From positions 1,922,001 through 1,986,000 of the forward strand of contig NZ_JAPEPI010000001.1 of NCBI RefSeq assembly GCF_026340305.1: a stretch of DNA of 64,000 nt, in the 5' to 3' direction. Position 1 is the first letter of the stretch; each line of letters begins with the position of its first letter. A program made the position numbers and the translations under genes. Shown here one piece after another: positions 60,178-64,000 of this stretch. This DNA is from Streptomyces sp. NBC_01381 (GTDB taxonomy: Bacteria; Actinomycetota; Actinomycetes; Streptomycetales; Streptomycetaceae). A model generated the notes under the pieces. That model searched no databases. It saw only the letters and a list, made by a program, of their open reading frames with translations, and was not told where the DNA came from.

Positions 60178-60808
60178 AGCGAGTGCGCCGGTGCTTGGGG
60201 AGTTCGGCCTCGTCCAGGAGCGCCACCGCCAAGTCCTCCATGGAGAGGGACGAGTTGCCTTCCGCGTCGACGATGAGCTCATCCGTGCCGAGCCGGAAGG
60301 TGCCGGTGCGGACGCCCGGCTCGAGCAGGGCGGACGGGCTCAGATACGTCCAGTCGACCTCGGTGTCGGCGGTGCGGACGGCGTCGTACTGATCGTTGGA
60401 GGCGAGGGCGATGTGCCGCCAGGCGGTGGGGACGTAGGCCGGGTCGTCGATCGCCAGGACGCCTTCCTTGCCCGGCACGGTGAGGCTGCCGGCCCCGCCG
60501 ACGATCATCAGGCGTACGCCGTTGATGTCCGCGAGTCCTGCGAGCAACGCCCGGCTGATGGCGGCGTGTTCGCGTTCGCGGCCGGGGGCGGGTCTGGTGG
60601 CGTTCACCACGAGGTCCTGGCCGGCACTCAACTCGGCGATCTGCTCGGGGTCTTGGGCGTCGCCGGTGCGGTGGGCGGCGTCCGGGTGCAGCTCGCCGAA
60701 GCGGGCGGGGTCGCGGACGACGGCGGTGACTTCATGGCCGCGGGTGAGGGCCTCGGTGACGACGCGGCTGCCGACGTTTCCGGCTGCTCCGAAGACGGTG
60801 ATGCGCAT
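60161..60808 (-). CDS. NAD(P)-binding epimerase/NmrA-like protein
   Basis: 215 aa from ATG 60808. The N-terminal Rossmann motif is MRITVFGAAGNVGSRVVTEA (GXXGXXG), followed by VRDP, as in atypical short-chain dehydrogenases that bind NADP. A YDAVRTADTEVDWTYLSPSA region follows, with no classical catalytic YXXXK, so it may be a sensor or a reductase of the NmrA/HSCARG type. The EamA transporter gene ends 86 bases upstream on the same strand, so co-transcription is possible. Confidence 0.88.
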   Translation of the reverse strand: MRITVFGAAGNVGSRVVTEALTRGHEVTAVVRDPARFGELHPDAAHRTGDAQDPEQIAELSAGQDLVVNATRPAPGREREHAAISRALLAGLADINGVRLMIVGGAGSLTVPGKEGVLAIDDPAYVPTAWRHIALASNDQYDAVRTADTEVDWTYLSPSALLEPGVRTGTFRLGTDELIVDAEGNSSLSMEDLAVALLDEAELPKHRRTRFTAGY

Positions 60809-60894
60809 GGGGACTGCTCCTTGGGTGGTGGCGTAGTGGGGTGGTGGGGTGGTGGGGTGGTTGATCGTGAGTGTTCCGTGAGTACGTGAGTGCT

Positions 60895-61830
60895 TTACGG
60901 GTGCTTCCGGGCTGTACGGCGGCCCTGCCCGACCAGGACGCTCGCCACGACGAGGACGAGCCCGCCCGCCTGCCAGAGGGTGAGGGTCTGCCCGAGCAGA
61001 ACCAGCCCGGCGAGGGTGGCGACGACGGGATTGGTGAGCCCCAGGAACGACACGGACGAGGCGGGGAGGCGCTCGATGCCGCGGAACCAGAGGGCGTAGG
61101 CGATGGCGGTGCCGATGATGCCGAGGTAGGCGTAGCCGGCGAGGTTGGCGCCGGTGAAGTGGTCGGGGAGTCCTTCTGCGGTCAGCGCGATGGGCGCCAA
61201 CACCAGGCCACCGGCGGTCAGTTGCCAGCCGGTGAGGGCGAGCAGTGAGACGCCTTCCGGGCGTCCCCATCGCTTGCTCAGTACGACGGCGAGGGCCATC
61301 AGCGTCGTCGCGACCAGCATGGCGACGATTCCCGCGAGGTCGACGGATGCGTTGCCGCGCAGCACGAGGAGGGCGACGCCCGCGACTCCGACGAGCCCGG
61401 CGGCGAGGGTCCGACGCGTGGGCCGCACCTTCAGAACCCCGATCCCGAATCCCGCGACCAGCAGCGGCATGACCGCGCTGATGGTCGAGGCGACGCCGCC
61501 GGGGAGGTGGTAGGCGCCGAAGAAGAGGAGTGGGAAGAACGCCCCGAAGTTGAGCAGGCCGAGGATGCCGGCCTTCCACCACCAGTCGCCGGTGGGCAGC
61601 CGCCGGGTCAGCGCGAGCAGGATGAGCCCGGCGGGCAACGCGCGGAGCGCCGCGGCGAGCAGCGGGCGGTCCGGGGGCAGCAGCTCGGTGGTCGTGACGT
61701 AGGTGGTGCCCCAGGTGGCGGGGCCGATGGCGGCGAGGCCTGCGGCGGCGAGGGCGGAGGTGCGGGGGCTGCGGGTGGCGCTGCCGGTGGGGGTGGTGGC
61801 GGTGCTGATGGTCCTGACAGTGGTGGGCAT
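60895..61830 (-). CDS. EamA-family (drug/metabolite) transporter
   Basis: 311 aa from ATG 61830, with GAGGGGAAC upstream. Ten membrane segments are arranged as two EamA repeats (starting IGPATWGTTYVTTTELLPPD and ALTGWQLTAGGLVL, the latter part with SVSFLGLTNPVVATLAGLVLLGQ). These proteins export amino acids or small metabolites. Divergent from a MarR regulator across a 147-base region with palindromes, it is probably repressed by that protein until a ligand appears. Confidence 0.92.
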   Translation of the reverse strand: MPTTVRTISTATTPTGSATRSPRTSALAAAGLAAIGPATWGTTYVTTTELLPPDRPLLAAALRALPAGLILLALTRRLPTGDWWWKAGILGLLNFGAFFPLLFFGAYHLPGGVASTISAVMPLLVAGFGIGVLKVRPTRRTLAAGLVGVAGVALLVLRGNASVDLAGIVAMLVATTLMALAVVLSKRWGRPEGVSLLALTGWQLTAGGLVLAPIALTAEGLPDHFTGANLAGYAYLGIIGTAIAYALWFRGIERLPASSVSFLGLTNPVVATLAGLVLLGQTLTLWQAGGLVLVVASVLVGQGRRTARKHP

Positions 61831-61864
61831 ATCGGTTCCCCTCGTTTCCCCTCAACGCTGTTAT

Positions 61865-61878
61865 TCTCAACGTTGAGA
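61865..61878. promoter_or_regulatory. MarR-type operator, site 1
   Basis: The perfect 14-base palindrome TCTCAACGTTGAGA, 34 bases upstream of the EamA start and overlapping the region where its -10 would lie. Confidence 0.8.
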
Positions 61879-61911
61879 TAAATATGGACCCCAGGGTCTG
61901 CGAACGTCAAG

Positions 61912-61929
61912 TATCTGAACGTTGAGATA
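61912..61929. promoter_or_regulatory. MarR-type operator, site 2
   Basis: TATCTGAACGTTGAGATA, a near-perfect palindrome sharing the AACGTTGAGA core with site 1, centred 49 bases before the MarR start. The TTGACG sequence beside it on the minus strand is a plausible -35 for the EamA gene. Confidence 0.78.
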
Positions 61930-61977
61930 TCTGGTGATCCGGGGTCGGGGGCTTCGACGACGAGGAAGGAACCAGGC

Positions 61978-62529
61978 GTGGCGGCTGAGCAGGAGACGGA
62001 CCGGCGACCCGAGGTGGCAGGCCCCGACGCCATCGACGAGCTGCGGGCTCAGTGGCACCGTGAGCGCCCGGACATGGCGGCCGCGGGCCTGGACGCGATG
62101 GCCCTGGTGGGCCGCATCAAACGGGCGGACCACCTGCTGAGCAAAGGCATGAAGCCGATCTTCGCCGAACACGGCCTGGAATTCGCCGAGTTCGACGTCC
62201 TGGCAACCCTCCGCCGGGTGGGCGCCCCGCATGAGCTGACGGCGGGCGGCCTCCTGAAGTCCGCGATGGTGACGTCAGGCGCGATCACCAACCGCCTCGA
62301 CAAACTGGAACGCAAGGGCTTGATCGAACGCCACCCCGACCCGGCGGACCGCCGGGCGATTCGTGTGCGCCTGACGGAGGCGGGGCTGGAGTTGGTCGAC
62401 CGGGCGGTGGTCGATCATGTCGCCAACGAGGAGCGGATGTTGGGGGCGTTGTCGGCCGAGGATCGACGGGCGTTGGACGGGGCATTGCGGAGGTTGTTGG
62501 TGTCGTTGGGGGATGTGCGCCTGGGGTGA
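61978..62529 (+). CDS. MarR-family transcriptional regulator
   Basis: 183 aa from GTG 61978, with GAGGAAGGA upstream. The winged helix is clear: FDVLATLRRVGAPHELTAGG, then the recognition region MVTSGAITNRLDKLERKGLIERHPDPADRRAIRVRLTEAG. N- and C-terminal helices give the dimer interface. It is divergent from the EamA gene; two related palindromes in the shared region make autoregulation and control of the exporter likely. Confidence 0.93.
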   Translation: MAAEQETDRRPEVAGPDAIDELRAQWHRERPDMAAAGLDAMALVGRIKRADHLLSKGMKPIFAEHGLEFAEFDVLATLRRVGAPHELTAGGLLKSAMVTSGAITNRLDKLERKGLIERHPDPADRRAIRVRLTEAGLELVDRAVVDHVANEERMLGALSAEDRRALDGALRRLLVSLGDVRLG

Positions 62530-62610
62530 GTGCCGCTGAGTTATCGCACTCTATGTATCTCCAGACACCGGTCACGTCTACCGACTCCCGAAGGGTTAGG
62601 TCAAGAGGGC

Positions 62611-63096
62611 ATGATCTGGATCTACTGCGAGGATTGGAACACCCTCACCGAGGAGCCGATGGATCCGCTGAAGCCCAGGGAGGCTCAGGCCCGTCACTCT
62701 TCCGGAGAGCTGTACACCGCCGTCGCCTACCTCGCAGAAGGCTCAGCTCCAGAACTGCGCGTGCACATCCGGCTCGAAACGGGCTATGCCGCTGTTGCCT
62801 TCATGGACGGCTACGGCCGCACATCCCTGGAATACACTTTCACCGTCATCAACGGGTCGCTATTCCTTGAGACGGTGACCTCGTACGAGTACGGAACTTC
62901 TGTCGAACGCGGCGGATACGCGGACGCCGAGCGCATGGAATCTTACGACTTCACGCCGGACGGAATTGTGGTTCAAGAGATCGAGATCGGAGACGAAGTC
63001 TCCAGTGAGAGTCGTCGAAACATCGACATGACCAGCAACTGGGAGCGCATCCCCCAGTTCGGCGCCTACGACTCCCTGATCCGACGCGAACGTTGA
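62611..63096 (+). CDS. Hypothetical protein
   Basis: 161 aa from ATG 62611 (MIWIYCEDWNTL), with AGAGGG upstream; the frame is open from 62530. It is a soluble acidic protein with alternating strands (LRVHIRLETGYAAVAFMDGY, LEYTFTVINGSLFLETVTSY). No domain was recognised, and codon use is less GC-biased than in the neighbours. Its stop directly abuts the stop of the convergent DUF397 gene, the two forming the palindrome TGATCA. Confidence 0.65.
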   Translation: MIWIYCEDWNTLTEEPMDPLKPREAQARHSSGELYTAVAYLAEGSAPELRVHIRLETGYAAVAFMDGYGRTSLEYTFTVINGSLFLETVTSYEYGTSVERGGYADAERMESYDFTPDGIVVQEIEIGDEVSSESRRNIDMTSNWERIPQFGAYDSLIRRER

Positions 63097-63294
63097 TCAC
63101 CGGCGTCCCCTTCGCGCCGCTCCGCCCTTGAGGGTGCGTATCAAGGCGTGCAGAGGGTTGGGGGTGGTTGTCAGGATGATGTCCGGGGTGTCGCTTTCGC
63201 GGAGGCGGAGGGTGCCGTCCGGGGTGGCGGCTATGTAGACGCAGTTCGATGCGTCGCCGCTGTACGTGGACTTCTGCCAATTGTGCGTGTCCAT
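63097..63294 (-). CDS. DUF397-domain protein
   Basis: 65 aa from ATG 63294. The DUF397 pattern is complete: WQKSTYSGDASNCVYIA near the N-terminus, then LRLRESDTPD. These small proteins accompany XRE/DUF5753 regulators in Streptomyces (WhiJ-like sets), and the gene lies 10 bases downstream of one here. It probably modulates or is regulated by that protein in developmental or stress control. Confidence 0.92.
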   Translation of the reverse strand: MDTHNWQKSTYSGDASNCVYIAATPDGTLRLRESDTPDIILTTTPNPLHALIRTLKGGAARRGRR

Positions 63295-63304
63295 GGTCGG
63301 TTCC

Positions 63305-64000
63305 TCAGAGTTCCTTGGCCAGTTTGTGGATCAGATGGCGTGATGGAGATGGCTCGAGCGCGCCCCTCTCCATGCGGTCCAGGACGGAGCGGTATTTGGT
63401 CAACTGTGCCTCTGCGTCCAGGAATTCGCACCCGTGGTGTGTGTCCAACTGGACGGTGTCGAGCCGTGGGACAGGCCCTGCGAGATAGTCGACGGACTGC
63501 CCTGTCCCGGGAAAGGGGACGTGGCCGAAGGGGATCACTCGGACGCATACGTTGGGTAGTTCACTCATCTCCACGAGGTGTTGGAGTTGCGCGCGACTGA
63601 CGACCGCGCCGCCGAACCCCATCCGCAGGGCGGATTCGTGGATGACAGCGGTATACGGGGTCGGGGTTGCCCGGTGGAGGATCTCCTGGCGCTTCATGCG
63701 ATGCGTGAGGCGGTGCTCGATCTCGTACTGCCGCATGGGCGGAACTACCTCGCGGAAGAGCGCGCGGGCGTGGTCCGTGGTCTGCAGCAGCGCGGGCATG
63801 TGGATCACGAGGGCGACGCGCAACGCAGTTGCGTGGTGCTCCAGTTCGGCGAGGTCGATCAGGCCGACGGGCAGGTATTCGCGGTAGTCGTCCCACCAGC
63901 CGCGCTTACGACCGCCGGTCATGGACGCCAAGGCCTCGACCAGGGGTTCGTCGGCGCAGCTGTAGCTGCGCGCGAAGGTACGCACGCGGTCTGCGCCTAC
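63305..64000 (-). CDS. XRE-family regulator with DUF5753 domain (5' end cut off)
   Basis: The frame is open through the right edge; 231 codons plus stop are visible and the start lies outside. The segment after the missing helix-turn-helix reads GADRVRTFARSYSCADEPLVEAL, then the DUF5753 domain (VALVIHMPALLQTTDHARALF, TAVIHESALRMGFGG, VCVRVIPFG). This is the WhiJ-like architecture, DNA binding followed by a putative sensing domain. It is followed 10 bases later by the DUF397 gene. Confidence 0.9.
   Translation of the reverse strand, partial: VGADRVRTFARSYSCADEPLVEALASMTGGRKRGWWDDYREYLPVGLIDLAELEHHATALRVALVIHMPALLQTTDHARALFREVVPPMRQYEIEHRLTHRMKRQEILHRATPTPYTAVIHESALRMGFGGAVVSRAQLQHLVEMSELPNVCVRVIPFGHVPFPGTGQSVDYLAGPVPRLDTVQLDTHHGCEFLDAEAQLTKYRSVLDRMERGALEPSPSRHLIHKLAKEL

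Overview
The window is high-GC actinobacterial chromosome, almost certainly Streptomyces. The evidence is the strong third-position G/C bias, frequent GTG and TTG starts, ATGA/GTGA/TTGA stop-start overlaps, the paired serine/threonine kinases pkaA-pkaB, the matAB pair, an LAETG cell-wall anchor, and the order prfB, LAETG protein, ftsE, ftsX, S41 protease, smpB, ssrA. From memory this matches the SCO2960-SCO2998 neighbourhood of Streptomyces coelicolor; no search was run.

Positions 1-25300 form a cell-envelope glycopolymer locus. It holds five large proteins that join a family-2 glycosyltransferase (GT2) to a CDP-glycerol glycerophosphotransferase (TagF/TagB-like) domain, starting at 5118-, 5305+, 14489+, 18010+ and 25302-. 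With them are a GT4-Stealth phosphotransferase fusion, another GT4 enzyme, an acyltransferase-3 protein, three SAM methyltransferases, a polytopic GT-C-like membrane protein cut by the left edge, and a protein resembling the beta-rich spacers of the fusions. The set suggests a phosphodiester-linked, decorated teichoic-acid-like or capsule-like polymer. Two fusions have complementary losses: the first lacks the conserved TagF-type His (WNGAPLK instead of WHGTPLK), and the 18010 protein lacks the GT2 metal-binding motif.

Positions 25448-29079 hold a carbohydrate ABC importer (two permeases and a lipoprotein) with no ATPase gene. Positions 29412-36136 hold an FHA-FtsK/EccC-like protein divergent from pkaA and pkaB, a likely phosphosignalling module. 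An 870-base region with REP-like repeats separates it from the core block 37005-43576: prfB, an LAETG surface protein, a zinc-ribbon membrane peptide, ftsEX, an S41 C-terminal processing protease, smpB and ssrA (tmRNA). Two phage-like genes follow ssrA, a small membrane/coiled-coil protein with a TTA codon and a collagen-like protein, then a dacB-type D-Ala-D-Ala carboxypeptidase. That gene overlaps, tail to tail, an MFS gene which is divergent from a LysR regulator.

Positions 48925-53167 carry matA, matB and an acyltransferase, the putative extracellular PNAG-like glycan locus for mycelial aggregation. Positions 53632-58459 are a six-gene, tightly packed, lower-GC cassette: lipoprotein, exported protein, WXG100-like protein, putative type VII secreted protein, membrane protein and conserved protein. 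It is preceded by a broken 3' copy of its own second gene. The right end (58440-64000) holds small regulatory and metabolic units: LysR with a GATase-like protein, an NAD(P)-binding protein, an EamA exporter with a divergent MarR regulator and palindromic operators, a hypothetical gene, and a DUF397/XRE-DUF5753 (WhiJ-like) pair cut by the right edge. No CRISPR, complete insertion sequence or ordinary tRNA was seen.
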